From Bryobacterales bacterium (GTDB lineage: Bacteria; Acidobacteriota; Terriglobia; Bryobacterales; Bryobacteraceae), in assembly GCA_003164035.1 (NCBI GenBank), contig PLRS01000074.1:106655-170654 (forward strand): a DNA stretch of 64,000 bases, read 5' to 3'. The notes under the pieces were generated by a model that made no database searches, was not told the DNA's origin, and saw nothing but the letters and a program-made list of their open reading frames with translations. Positions 26,673 to 35,624 of the stretch are shown piece by piece. The translations under genes and the position numbers were made by a program. Numbering within the stretch: position 1 is the stretch's first letter; every line of letters begins with the position of its first letter.

Positions 26673-29236
26673 AGTGGCGGGGTTGGGCGGCGATGGCCGC
26701 GCTGATCGGGGTCGCGGTACCGGCGCAGGCGTATTATCACTATACCTATTACGTTAGCCGCGTGGCGCCGTTCAATCCGATTCCGGCGCAGTTCAACCTG
26801 GCGGCGCTTCCCTCCAGCACGGTGTCGATTTTCGTCGACGATAATGGGCCCTCCACCTTCTATCCGAACGACACTTTCGGTTCGGTGCTGGGGGAGCTGA
26901 AAGCGGCGGCGGCGGCGTGGAACGCGGTGCCGAATTCGGCGTTACGGGTGGCTTTCGGAGGGTTGGAAACGGCCGGGCAGACGGCTAATACGCCGGGGAT
27001 CGAGGTGGAGTTCAGCGAGCTGCCACCTGGCCTGCTGGGGTTGGGCACGCCCAATCTCCCCGCCACGCCCACGTTGGCGACGGCCGGCAGCCAGACCTTT
27101 GTCGCGATCAGGCACGGCGTGGTGATTCTTTCGAACAATACCAACCTGGGCTCGGGACCGAGTTCGACCGAGCAGTATTTCACCACGGCGGTGCACGAGA
27201 TCGGCCACGCGCTGGGACTGCAGCACACCTGGACGGCGTCGGCGATGTCGCAAGGCGTGATTCGAAATACCGACCGGTCGCGGCCGATCGACGCCGACGA
27301 CATCGCTTCGCTGCTGCTGCTGTACGGGGCCACGAACTGGCAGCAGTACTATGGCTCCATCACCGGCAAGGTTCAGTTGGCCAATGGCACCGGAGTGAGC
27401 CTGGCCTCGGTGGTGGCGATCCCGCAGGAAGGACCGGCGGTGAGCACGCTAACCAACCCGGACGGCACCTTCACTATCGAAGGCGTTCCGCCCAACAACA
27501 CCTATCAGTTGTACGTACACCCGTTGCCGCCGGATGCACTGGCCAGCACGGAAGGACTGTTGCTGCCGACAGATCTGAACGGCGTTGCCTTCAGTGCTTC
27601 GGCGCCATTCGCGGCTAGTTTTTACGGCGGGTCGCTGAGCCCTATCGGCTCGGCGCCGTGGACGCTTTCGGCCAATCAATCCGTCCCTTACTACCTGAGC
27701 TTCGTGGTGCAGCCGTTGACGGCGGTGACGGCATACGATCTCATCACCCTCAGCTACCTCGATCCGATTGCGCGCACGTACAGCTCTTCGCCGCCGGCGA
27801 ATTATGTCTCGGTCACACCGGCATATGAGACCGTCTCGCAGGCGGAGATGCTGGTGTACTCGGAAGGAGCGCCATCGGGCGGCGGCAGCACGGCGGTTCC
27901 ACAGTCGGTAACGATGCTCGGAGGCTTCAGTCCGGCGGTGCCGTGCGCGGCCGACAATAGCGTCGCGCCTTGCTTTATCCCCTACCAGAACACGGTGGGC
28001 TCGTTCAGCTACTTCATTCCTCCGCCATCGGCGGGCACCGGGCCGCGCCACCTGGTGTACACCTTCGCCAACGACATGTTCGTGCTACCGGATGCGGTGG
28101 TGCTGGTGAACAACGGTCCGCCCTACATCAATACCGTAACCGGCAACGCGGACGGATCGGTAACCGTGACGGGCGGGAATTTCGGTCCGGACAGCCGGGT
28201 ATTCTTCGACGGGCTTCCCGCCGTGTCCGAGGTGAACAACTACGCATCGGGGTCGATCACGGCGACCCCGCCGGTAAGCTCGGGCGGGCAGGTTGCCACG
28301 GTTACGGTGTTCGACAGCGACGGACAGAACTCCTCATTCTATTTTGAATCCGGTGGAAACCCGCCGACTTACAGCCTTCCGGCCTCCGGTTCGCCGGCGA
28401 TGTTCGTGAGTCCGACCACCGCGCTTGCCGCCGGCAGTTCGGGGATGCTGACTATTAACGGGACCTTCACGCACTTTGTGAGTGGACAGGTGACGGTAGG
28501 ATTCGGATCGAGCGACATCACCGTGAGTAATGTGTTGGTGGTGAGCCCGACCCAGCTTTGGGTGAACGTTTCGGTGGCGGCGGGCGCGGCCATCGGCGCC
28601 ACCGAGATCAGCGTGATTTCCGGATACCAGGTTATCACCCAGCCCGGAGGCTTCCAGGTGCTGCCGGCAAATGGTACCGCTAGCAGCATCGCAGCAGGTT
28701 CCAATACCGGGCTGCCTACCATCGCAGCGGTAGTGAGCACGGCTTCCACGACTGCGCTAGCGCCTGGCTCGGTAGGTACGATTTACGGCACTAACCTGTT
28801 ACCGGCATCCGGCATCCCGGCAGTGACGGTGAGCGGCGCGACGGGGTATCTGTTCTACTCGGGGTCCGGGCAAATCAACTTTCTAGTACCGGCCAATCTC
28901 CCGGCCGGGCCGGCCATCCTCACGCTAGTTATCGGGTCCACCAGCGTCAATTACGGCGTAATTATCGCCAACTCGCCGCCCACCATTGTGAGCGTCGTGG
29001 ACACGACCCAGACCTTGTCGGCACCGGGCCCGGGAGATATTCTGGCAGTGCAGGTAAACGGTCTGGTCGATTCCACCGCGCAGGTCACGGTTTCCGGCAT
29101 TGCCATGCCGTTGGTATCGGTCGCGGGCGGACAGATTCTGTTTGTGCTGGATCAATCCTTCGCCGGATCCCCGGTGCCGATCGCGGTAGTGGTGGACGGC
29201 GCGGCGAGCCTGCCTTACACACTCACCGTAAGGTGA
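26669..29236 (+). CDS. secreted matrixin-like metalloprotease with IPT/Solibacter-type C-terminal repeats
   Basis: An 855-residue exported zinc protease. A signal peptide covers about residues 1-21 (MKWRGWAAMAALIGVAVPAQ). The catalytic domain has the metzincin motif HEIGHALGLQH (His176, Glu177, His180, His186), with SAMSQG as the likely Met-turn. From about residue 225 a carboxypeptidase-regulatory-like strand domain follows (GSITGKVQLANGTGVSLASV). IPT/TIG-like immunoglobulin folds come next. At about residues 680-855 there are repeats of the type common at the end of Solibacter proteins (APGSVGTIYGTNLLPASG, GQINFLVPANLPAGPAILTL). The ATG overlaps the previous stop. Substrate is unknown; a role in degrading external protein is plausible. 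Confidence 0.88.
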   Translation: MKWRGWAAMAALIGVAVPAQAYYHYTYYVSRVAPFNPIPAQFNLAALPSSTVSIFVDDNGPSTFYPNDTFGSVLGELKAAAAAWNAVPNSALRVAFGGLETAGQTANTPGIEVEFSELPPGLLGLGTPNLPATPTLATAGSQTFVAIRHGVVILSNNTNLGSGPSSTEQYFTTAVHEIGHALGLQHTWTASAMSQGVIRNTDRSRPIDADDIASLLLLYGATNWQQYYGSITGKVQLANGTGVSLASVVAIPQEGPAVSTLTNPDGTFTIEGVPPNNTYQLYVHPLPPDALASTEGLLLPTDLNGVAFSASAPFAASFYGGSLSPIGSAPWTLSANQSVPYYLSFVVQPLTAVTAYDLITLSYLDPIARTYSSSPPANYVSVTPAYETVSQAEMLVYSEGAPSGGGSTAVPQSVTMLGGFSPAVPCAADNSVAPCFIPYQNTVGSFSYFIPPPSAGTGPRHLVYTFANDMFVLPDAVVLVNNGPPYINTVTGNADGSVTVTGGNFGPDSRVFFDGLPAVSEVNNYASGSITATPPVSSGGQVATVTVFDSDGQNSSFYFESGGNPPTYSLPASGSPAMFVSPTTALAAGSSGMLTINGTFTHFVSGQVTVGFGSSDITVSNVLVVSPTQLWVNVSVAAGAAIGATEISVISGYQVITQPGGFQVLPANGTASSIAAGSNTGLPTIAAVVSTASTTALAPGSVGTIYGTNLLPASGIPAVTVSGATGYLFYSGSGQINFLVPANLPAGPAILTLVIGSTSVNYGVIIANSPPTIVSVVDTTQTLSAPGPGDILAVQVNGLVDSTAQVTVSGIAMPLVSVAGGQILFVLDQSFAGSPVPIAVVVDGAASLPYTLTVR

Positions 29237-29295
29237 GTCTCTCGAACTCCCGTTGAGCCGGCCTCGGCGTGGGGCGGACTTTCTTGTGGTCCCGA

Positions 29296-30102
29296 TTAGC
29301 CCGCGCCGCCCGGTTTGTGCGGGTTGCGGGAATGAGCGATGGCGGGCATTTCGGGCGTTTCCGTCTGCTGCGCGTACACTTCCAGGCCGGTCTTCAGCAG
29401 ATCGAAAGCCGCCTCGGGCGTATCGGCGTAGTGAAACAGTTCGAGGTCCTGGGAGGAAATCATGCCGTGACGGACCAGCGCGTCGAAGTTGACGATTTCC
29501 TTCCAATAGGCCGAGCCGTAAAGCACGATGGTGATCTTCTTGGCGAGTTTTTGAGTTTGCGTGAGGGTGAGGATCTCCATCATTTCATCCAGCGTGCCGA
29601 AGCCGCCGGGGAACACGACCAGGGCTTTCGACAGATAGGCAAACCAGAACTTGCGCATGAAGAAGTAGTGAAACTCGAAGCTGAGCTCGGGAGTAATATA
29701 AGCATTGGGAAATTGCTCGAAGGGCAAGCCGATGTTGAGCCCGATCGTCTTACCGCCGGCCTCCGAGGCGCCGCGGTTGGCGGCTTCCATGATTCCCGGA
29801 CCGCCGCCGGAGCACACCACAAAGCGGTGCGTGCTATTGGCGAACTGCTCCGCCCATTCGGTGAGCAGGCGGGCCAGCGAGCGGGCATCCTGGTAGTAGT
29901 TGGCCATGGGGCCGGTTTCGCGGATGCGCGCGGAGCCGAAGAATACCACCGTGTCGCGGATGTTTTCGCGGCGGAAGTGAGCCAGCGGTTCGAGAAACTC
30001 CGACAGGATTCGTATCGCCCTCGCATCGGGACTGTTGAGAAACTTCTCGTTCAGATAAGCCACCGGACGGCGGTCGCCGTGCGGAGCCGTCAGCTCACTC
30101 AT
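29296..30102 (-). CDS. LOG family protein (nucleotide phosphoribohydrolase type)
   Basis: A Rossmann-like protein of the family once called lysine decarboxylase-like. Members tested elsewhere release bases from nucleoside monophosphates. The signature motifs are VVCSGGGPGIMEAANRGASE and FPGGFGTLDEMMEILTLTQ, both intact. It has 268 residues, with about 50 residues before the core (RILSEFLEPLAHFRRE), as in the longer bacterial LOG group. The ATG overlaps the lpxD stop by four bases, so the two genes are coupled. No membrane or signal sequence. Substrate not determinable. Confidence 0.9.
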   Translation of the reverse strand: MSELTAPHGDRRPVAYLNEKFLNSPDARAIRILSEFLEPLAHFRRENIRDTVVFFGSARIRETGPMANYYQDARSLARLLTEWAEQFANSTHRFVVCSGGGPGIMEAANRGASEAGGKTIGLNIGLPFEQFPNAYITPELSFEFHYFFMRKFWFAYLSKALVVFPGGFGTLDEMMEILTLTQTQKLAKKITIVLYGSAYWKEIVNFDALVRHGMISSQDLELFHYADTPEAAFDLLKTGLEVYAQQTETPEMPAIAHSRNPHKPGGAG

Positions 30103-31118
30103 TTCTTCTCCAATTGTTCCAACCGCTTCTTCATATCACGTAAGCTCTTGAGGATATCGGGCAACTTGGGAAAAGCGGTGATCGCGCGCAGCCACTCGGA
30201 GGCGGCGAAGGCGGGCGATCCGGAAATGCGGGATGCCGGCGCGACGTCGCCGCCGATGCCGCTTTGGGCATACACCACGGCGCCTTCGTGTACGGTGAGA
30301 TGGCCGCTGGAGCCCACCTGTCCAGCCAGAAGCACGTTCTTTTCCAGAACCGTGCTGCCGGCCAAGCCTGTCTGCGCGCAAATGATGTTGTCTTCGCCCA
30401 CCTGGCAGGCGTGGCCGATCTGGACCAGGCTGTCGATTTTGGCGCCACGGCGGATGCGGGTTTCTCCCACAGTAGCGCGGTCGACCGAGGTCAGGCTCTG
30501 CACCTCGACGTCGTCTTCCAAAACCGTGACTCCGGACTGCACGATTTTGAAATGCGTGCCGTCGGCGCGCTTGGCGAATCCGAATCCATCGCCGCCCACC
30601 ACCACGCCGTTCTGCAGGGTGACGCGATTGCCGATGCGGCAGAATTCCCGCACCGCCGCATGCGAATGCGCCAGGAAATCGTCGCCAATTTCAGCGCCTT
30701 CGTAAATCACCGCGTGCGGGTGTAGTACGGCGTTGCGCCCCAACCGGACGTGCTCCCCGACCACGGCAAACGGCCCGATCGAGCAACCTTCGCCGACGAC
30801 TGCGGTCGCAGCCACCGAGGCCAATCGGTGAATCCCCCGAGGAGGACAAGGCGGAGTGTAGAAAAATGAAAGAGCGCGTGCAAAATCCAGGTAGGGATTG
30901 TCCGAAACGACACAAGAAATATCCATACCCGCGATAGGTTCCGTCACCAGGATGGCCGCGGCTCGGGTGTGCTTGACTTTGTGCGCGTACTTAGGATTTG
31001 CCAGAAAGGTAAGCTCGCCCGGTCCGGCGCGCTCCATCCCGGCAACGCCGGTGATTTCAATGGCGGCATCGCCTTCCAGTCGGCAGCCGAGGCGGTCGGC
31101 AAGTTCGCAAAGTTTCAT
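30099..31118 (-). CDS. lpxD: LpxD UDP-3-O-acylglucosamine N-acyltransferase
   Basis: Third step of lipid A synthesis: transfer of a hydroxyacyl chain from acyl carrier protein to UDP-3-O-acylglucosamine. The N-terminal uridine-binding domain reads MKLCELADRLGCRLEGDAAI to about residue 100. Then comes a left-handed beta-helix of hexapeptide repeats (VVGEGCSIGPFAVVGEHVRL). The likely catalytic His is in QIGHACQVGEDN, and a C-terminal helix follows. I start at the seventh codon of the open frame (31118), which matches the usual beginning of LpxD. Its presence shows an outer membrane with lipid A. It is coupled to a LOG gene and not to lpxA/fabZ, which is unusual. Confidence 0.94.
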   Translation of the reverse strand: MKLCELADRLGCRLEGDAAIEITGVAGMERAGPGELTFLANPKYAHKVKHTRAAAILVTEPIAGMDISCVVSDNPYLDFARALSFFYTPPCPPRGIHRLASVAATAVVGEGCSIGPFAVVGEHVRLGRNAVLHPHAVIYEGAEIGDDFLAHSHAAVREFCRIGNRVTLQNGVVVGGDGFGFAKRADGTHFKIVQSGVTVLEDDVEVQSLTSVDRATVGETRIRRGAKIDSLVQIGHACQVGEDNIICAQTGLAGSTVLEKNVLLAGQVGSSGHLTVHEGAVVYAQSGIGGDVAPASRISGSPAFAASEWLRAITAFPKLPDILKSLRDMKKRLEQLEKK

Positions 31119-31248
31119 GAATGGTCCACCCAACATCCTAACAGCGCGACGCCATTGGCGACGACGGCAACGAGGACCAAGTGCGGCCGCATGTCAAGAA
31201 CTGAATCCGCCCGATTATGTATACGATGCAAAATTCGTTGACAGCTTG

Positions 31249-31728
31249 ATGAGCGCTCTGTTACTCTCCCCAACGTCACTCATGAAAGCCTCTCCTACTC
31301 AAGCCATCCCAAATATTCTGCTGATCGACGACAATCGCAACGGTTTGATCGTTCGAAAACTACTGCTGGAAGAGCAGGGGTATCACGTAGTGACCGCGAC
31401 GGATGGCGCGGAGGCTTTTGAACTTTATCAACCCACCTTGTTCGACGTGGTCGTGACGGACTACCGCATGCCCCGCCTAAACGGGATCGAGTTGATCCGC
31501 TGTATCCGCGAGCGGGAGCCACAAGCGCGCATCATTTTGCTGTCGGGCGTGGTGGAACCGCTCGGTCTGACGGAAGAGAACACCGGGGCGGACGCCGTCA
31601 TCGCCAAGACCGCCAACGAACCCGCGCACCTGATGCGATGGGTCAAGCGTTTGCTGAACCGCACGGCACCGCGCAAGCCAGCGCGTTCGCAAAAGGCGGT
31701 CGGGCAGGCACGCGCGGCGGCAATCTAA
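31249..31728 (+). CDS. single-domain response regulator
   Basis: A receiver domain with a basic C-terminal tail. It has the acidic pair (LLIDDNRNGLIVRKLL), the phospho-acceptor Asp in VVVTDYRMPRLNGIELI, the switch Ser in IILLSGVVEP, and Lys in DAVIAKTANEPAHLM. The tail of about 25 residues (KPARSQKAVGQARAAAI) is rich in Arg, Lys and Ala. The ATG at 31249 is used, but an ATG at 31282 directly before the fold is as likely, because a TTGACA hexamer at 31238 could be a -35 element. No kinase gene is next to it. The gene is divergent from lpxD and followed by a GH3 gene. Confidence 0.85.
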   Translation: MSALLLSPTSLMKASPTQAIPNILLIDDNRNGLIVRKLLLEEQGYHVVTATDGAEAFELYQPTLFDVVVTDYRMPRLNGIELIRCIREREPQARIILLSGVVEPLGLTEENTGADAVIAKTANEPAHLMRWVKRLLNRTAPRKPARSQKAVGQARAAAI

Positions 31729-31733
31729 CAATA

Positions 31734-33578
31734 ATGCGAGACTTGTACGCGCGGCGGTGGGCGCCGGCGGCCGTCATTGCGGTCTGGGCGCCGTTGTGCA
31801 TCCTGGCTGCCTTCCCGGGGCAGGCGCTGGCCAGCCCGGCCCGGAAGGCGCCAAAGCCGGCGGAAAAGCTGGCGCCCATAAAGGCTTCGGGCCAGGTTCG
31901 CCGCTGGATGCGTAACATGACGTTACGCGACGAGGTGGCCCAGTTAGTACTGATCGCATTCCATGGCGAGTCTCCTAACTCGGGTTCACGCGCATACCTC
32001 AGATTCCTGCGCCTGATCCGCGACGTCAAAGTGGGCGGCCTGATCCTGACCAACGTTTCCAACGGTCACACGATCCAGAAAGCGGAGCCGTATGCACTGG
32101 CGGCTTTCCTGAACCGCATGCAGCGGCTGGCCAGGGTGCCGCTGATGGTGGGCGGCGATTTCGAACGCGGCGCTTCGATGCGGGTGGAAGGCGTAACGGT
32201 GTTTCCGCATGCCATGGCCTTCGGCGCGGCGGGCGATCCGGAACTTTCGCGCTTCGAAGGAGAAGTGACGGCACGGGAGGCGCGCGCGCTGGGCGTGGAT
32301 TGGGTCTACTATCCGGTGGCCGACGTCAACAACAATCCGGACAACCCGATCATCAATATCCGTTCCTTCGGCGAGGACCCGAAAGCGGTCGCGGCCCAGG
32401 TGCGCGCCTTCATCGAGGGTGCACATTCCGACCGGCGCAATTACGTGCTGGTAACGGCTAAGCATTTCCCCGGCCACGGCGATACGGCGGTGGATTCGCA
32501 CCTGAATCTGCCCTCCATCGCGGCCGACCGGGCGCGCCTCGACAGCGTGGAACTGGTGCCGTTCCGGGCCGCCATCGAAGCCGGCGTGGATGCGGTGATG
32601 ACGGCGCATGTTGCGGTGCCGGCACTGGCGCCGCCCGAACTGCCGGCGACCCTCTCGCCGGCGATCCTGACGGGCCTGTTGCGCGACGAGCTCGGGTTCC
32701 ACGGTCTGGTGATTACCGACGCGCTCGAAATGGGCGGCATTGCCAAGGGATTCAGTACCGCGGAAGCCGCCGTGCGCGCCCTCGAAGCCGGCGCCGATAC
32801 GCTGCTCATGCCGTCCGATCCGGAGGCGGCCATCCGCGCCGTGGTGGCGGCCGTAGCCAGTGGCCGGCTGAAGCGCCAGCGGATTCGGGAAAGCGTGGTG
32901 AAGATTCTCTCCGCCAAAGAAAAGCTGGGGCTCGATCGGAAACGGCTGGTTAACCTGGAAGGGCTAGGCGACATCATCGACTCGCCCGAGTCGGCCGAGC
33001 GGGCCCAGCAGATCGCCGAGCGGGCGGTCACCCTGGTACGCAACCGCGACAACCTGGTGCCGCTGGCCGAAGCCGACCAGAGCTGTTTTGTGACCATGGC
33101 GGAGAGCCGCTACGGAATGGAGGGGCAGGCTTTCGCCGCGGAGGTTCGCAAGCGCTCGCCGCAGGCGCGAATCACCCCTCTCGATCCCGGCATGTCGCGG
33201 GCCGACGTGGAGGCCGCCATGGACCGCATCAGCTCGTGCCCAGCCTACACGGTGGCCGCATTTTCCACCGTGGGCGCCTACCGCGGATCGGTGGGAATGG
33301 CGGGCGAGCTCGAGCGGGCCATGGAGACGCTGGCCGCCTCTGGCCGTCCGGTAGTGCTGATCGCGATGGGGAATCCTTACCTGTTGCGCGACTTTCCCAA
33401 CGTGAATGCATATCTCGCGACGTTCAGCACGGTGCTGCCTTCGGAGATTGCCGCGGTGAAAGCGCTGTGGGGCGAGATCGCCATAGGCGGGCATCTGCCG
33501 GTAACCATACCGGGCCAAGCCGCGTTGGGCGAAGGGATTCAACTGGCGGCGACGCGGGCGGCACAGCCCCAGCCATAG
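31734..33578 (+). CDS. exported GH3 glycosidase, NagZ-like
   Basis: A 614-residue family 3 glycoside hydrolase of the beta-N-acetylglucosaminidase type, which cuts GlcNAc from peptidoglycan or chitin fragments. A signal peptide covers about residues 1-34. The Lys-His motif is KHFPGHGDTAVDSH (Lys243, His244), whose last His belongs to the acid/base loop of NagZ-type enzymes. The nucleophile is Asp329 in VITDALEMGG. Unlike the short cytoplasmic NagZ of E. coli (about 340 residues), it is exported and has an extra C-terminal alpha/beta domain (residues about 400-614), as in Bacillus-type enzymes. The ATG at 31734 follows the upstream stop by five bases, so it may be cotranscribed with the receiver gene. 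Confidence 0.92.
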   Translation: MRDLYARRWAPAAVIAVWAPLCILAAFPGQALASPARKAPKPAEKLAPIKASGQVRRWMRNMTLRDEVAQLVLIAFHGESPNSGSRAYLRFLRLIRDVKVGGLILTNVSNGHTIQKAEPYALAAFLNRMQRLARVPLMVGGDFERGASMRVEGVTVFPHAMAFGAAGDPELSRFEGEVTAREARALGVDWVYYPVADVNNNPDNPIINIRSFGEDPKAVAAQVRAFIEGAHSDRRNYVLVTAKHFPGHGDTAVDSHLNLPSIAADRARLDSVELVPFRAAIEAGVDAVMTAHVAVPALAPPELPATLSPAILTGLLRDELGFHGLVITDALEMGGIAKGFSTAEAAVRALEAGADTLLMPSDPEAAIRAVVAAVASGRLKRQRIRESVVKILSAKEKLGLDRKRLVNLEGLGDIIDSPESAERAQQIAERAVTLVRNRDNLVPLAEADQSCFVTMAESRYGMEGQAFAAEVRKRSPQARITPLDPGMSRADVEAAMDRISSCPAYTVAAFSTVGAYRGSVGMAGELERAMETLAASGRPVVLIAMGNPYLLRDFPNVNAYLATFSTVLPSEIAAVKALWGEIAIGGHLPVTIPGQAALGEGIQLAATRAAQPQP

Positions 33579-33631
33579 GGATTGCCACTTGAAAACGGTG
33601 TACTAACATAAAGAGTCGGGTACGATTCGCC

Positions 33632-34201
33632 GTGGCTGCTTTCGTCAATTCGTTTTTCGAGGAGCGAGTGGAGCGTCTTTTTGATCTGGCGGAGCTGGTG
33701 GAGAGGATTTTCGCGTCGGCCGGACTCGAGTATCGCGTGGTCGGCGGCCTGGCAACCTACCTTTACGTCGAGCAGGTGGAAGCGGACTCGGGCCGATTGA
33801 CCAAAGACATCGATATCGCGGTACGGCGCGAAGACCTGGAGAAGATCGCGCTGGCCGCGGAGCCTTTTGGACTGGAGCATCGCCACGTTGCCGGCGTGGA
33901 TATGCTCGTCGGCGCATCGGAGCCTTCCGCCCGGCGAGCCGTCCACTTGGTTTTCGCGGGCGAAAAGGTTCGGCGCGAATACGCCGAAGCGGTCCCAGAT
34001 CTCGGGCCGTATGTCAGTCTCGGAGGGGTTAGGTTGATCCCGCTGGCGGACCTGGTCCGCATGAAACTCACGAGCTTCCGCGCCAAGGACGAAGCGCACA
34101 TAAAGGATCTGGACGAAGCCGGACTGATCACGCAGGAGATCGAATGCGGGCTTTCCGCGGCATTGCTCGAGCGTCTCAAAAGGGCGCGGGAAAGAGAATA
34201 G
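33632..34201 (+). CDS. nucleotidyltransferase-fold protein
   Basis: A 189-residue protein whose core matches the minimal nucleotidyltransferase fold. The strand and glycine loop are YRVVGGLATYLYVEQ and the paired metal-binding acids are in LTKDIDIAVRREDLEKI. The later strand is VHLVFAGEKVR, and then LIPLADLVRMKLTSFRAKDE, which is typical of AbiEii/MNT-like and kanamycin-nucleotidyltransferase-like groups. Relatives act as toxins in two-gene modules, but no antitoxin-like partner lies next to this gene. It starts at a GTG. Target unknown. Confidence 0.75.
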   Translation: MAAFVNSFFEERVERLFDLAELVERIFASAGLEYRVVGGLATYLYVEQVEADSGRLTKDIDIAVRREDLEKIALAAEPFGLEHRHVAGVDMLVGASEPSARRAVHLVFAGEKVRREYAEAVPDLGPYVSLGGVRLIPLADLVRMKLTSFRAKDEAHIKDLDEAGLITQEIECGLSAALLERLKRARERE

Positions 34202-34258
34202 AGCGATTTCCGGCACATTCGGCCGCAGCCGCGCGGCGAGCTGAAAAAATCGAATTCG

Positions 34259-34324
34259 AGCCACAGATGAACACAGAAACCCCTTGGTTTCTTCATCCGT
34301 GTTCATCTGTGTTCGTCTGTGGCT
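34259..34324. repeat. dispersed palindromic repeat, copy 3
   Basis: The left arm starts AGCCACAGATGAACACAGAA; the right arm is longer by one internal unit and ends TGTTCGTCTGTGGCT. The centre is a perfect GAAACC-CCTT-GGTTTC hairpin. It belongs with the repeats at 20046 and 21702. Translated, it gives the MNTDEE-type peptides that often appear as false genes. Confidence 0.85.
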
Positions 34325-34380
34325 ATGATTTCTTCGCACCTTCGCTGCAGTCCTCCCAGCCGGCATGGGAAAATAGGGAA

Positions 34381-35526
34381 GTGAGCTTTCGGATTCTGGC
34401 CGCGTTCGTATTCGCCTCGCTATTGGGGGTAAGCCAGACTCAGACTTTGACGGTGAAGCAGTTGGCCGAATTCCTGAAGTCGTCGGCCGAGTTCATCCAG
34501 AAGAGGCAGGCCACCGACGCGCAGGTGGCCGGCTACCTGGCCAAGGTGAAGATGAGAGAGCGGCTGAGCGACGCCATCATCGAGGATATCCAGAGCCAGA
34601 CCGAGCTCGGTCCGCGGACCATGGCCGCGCTGAAGGCACTGCGCGACCGTTCGCAGGAACTGGCGTCCGTGGGCCGGCTGGAGCCGCCGCCCAAGCCGAC
34701 GCCGATTCCGCCGCCATCGGCGGAGGAACAGGCCGCTATCATGAGCGAGGTGCGGGATTATGCGCTGAACTACAGCGGCACCCTGCCGGATTTCATCTGC
34801 ACCGAAGTGCAGCGCCGTATGATCGCTCCCCTGCCCGGAACCAGGAACGGCGGCCCGCCCGGCAGCGACCCGCACTGGTACGCGCAAGACACGCTCCAGA
34901 TTCGCCTGAGCTACTTCAACCAGAGAGAGCAATACCTGGTGGTGCTGGCCAATAATGCGGTGGTGAACAAGGATTATTCCAAGATGGGCGGCAGTAAGTC
35001 TTTCGGCGAATTCGGTTCCATGCTGAAAGAGATCTTCGAGCCTTCCACCGAGACCTTTTTCGAATGGGACCACTGGGGCACGCTGCGCGGCAAGCGGGTG
35101 ATGGCGTTTCGTTACCAGGTTCGGCAGGACCGGTCGAAGTTCGCGATCACGGTAGAGGGCAACGAGGCTCACGTGATCGCGGCGTATCACGGCCTGGTCG
35201 AAATCGACCCGTCGAGCCACGTCATTCTGCGAGTCACCACCGAAGCCGATTCCCTGCCCCCGAGTTTCCCGGTGCGCAAAGCGGCCGACGTGCTGGATTA
35301 CGATTATACCGAGCTCGCCGGCCGCCAGTTCTTGCTGCCGCTCAAGGCGCAGATCCTCATGACGGCCTCCGACAGCCTGCAGCGCCTGGACGAAGAATTC
35401 CGGATATATCGCAAGTACTCGGCCGATTCCGACATCACCTTCGATACCCAGCCGATTGCACCGCTGTCCGACGATAAGACCAAAGAGAGCAAAGACGCGG
35501 GCGCGGGGCCGGCGAAGAAGCCTTAG
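34381..35526 (+). CDS. exported protein of unknown function
   Basis: A 381-residue protein with a signal peptide (SFRILAAFVFASLLGVSQTQ), a helical region (QLAEFLKSSAEFIQKRQATD) and a Pro-rich linker (PPPKPTPIPPPSAEEQAAI). A beta-rich domain begins NYSGTLPDFICTEVQRRM and continues with RQFLLPLKAQILM and a WDHWGTLRGKRVMAFRY core. The LPDFICTE motif and layout recur in proteins of unknown function from acidobacteria, as far as I can recall; no activity is known to me. It starts at a GTG; the frame is open further upstream across the palindrome, which I do not count as coding. Confidence 0.65.
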   Translation: MSFRILAAFVFASLLGVSQTQTLTVKQLAEFLKSSAEFIQKRQATDAQVAGYLAKVKMRERLSDAIIEDIQSQTELGPRTMAALKALRDRSQELASVGRLEPPPKPTPIPPPSAEEQAAIMSEVRDYALNYSGTLPDFICTEVQRRMIAPLPGTRNGGPPGSDPHWYAQDTLQIRLSYFNQREQYLVVLANNAVVNKDYSKMGGSKSFGEFGSMLKEIFEPSTETFFEWDHWGTLRGKRVMAFRYQVRQDRSKFAITVEGNEAHVIAAYHGLVEIDPSSHVILRVTTEADSLPPSFPVRKAADVLDYDYTELAGRQFLLPLKAQILMTASDSLQRLDEEFRIYRKYSADSDITFDTQPIAPLSDDKTKESKDAGAGPAKKP

Positions 35527-35624
35527 GCTGCGAGTGACTCATCAGCCGCGGGTGTGCCGTTCGCTCTCGGAACTCGGCCTGTTCCGCCCAGCGCAACATG
35601 CATCGGCTCTCCAAGGGAGCGCCG

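Noticed and set aside
31238-31267. Promoter TTGACA with a TACTCT -10 for the response regulator gene
   Set aside because: The -35 is perfect but the -10 match is weak and would leave almost no leader before the ATG at 31282, so it was not listed as a feature.
34144-34380. Upstream extension of the exported-protein gene
   Set aside because: This part runs through the palindromic repeat at 34259-34324 and the end of the nucleotidyltransferase gene; the signal peptide starts only at 34381.
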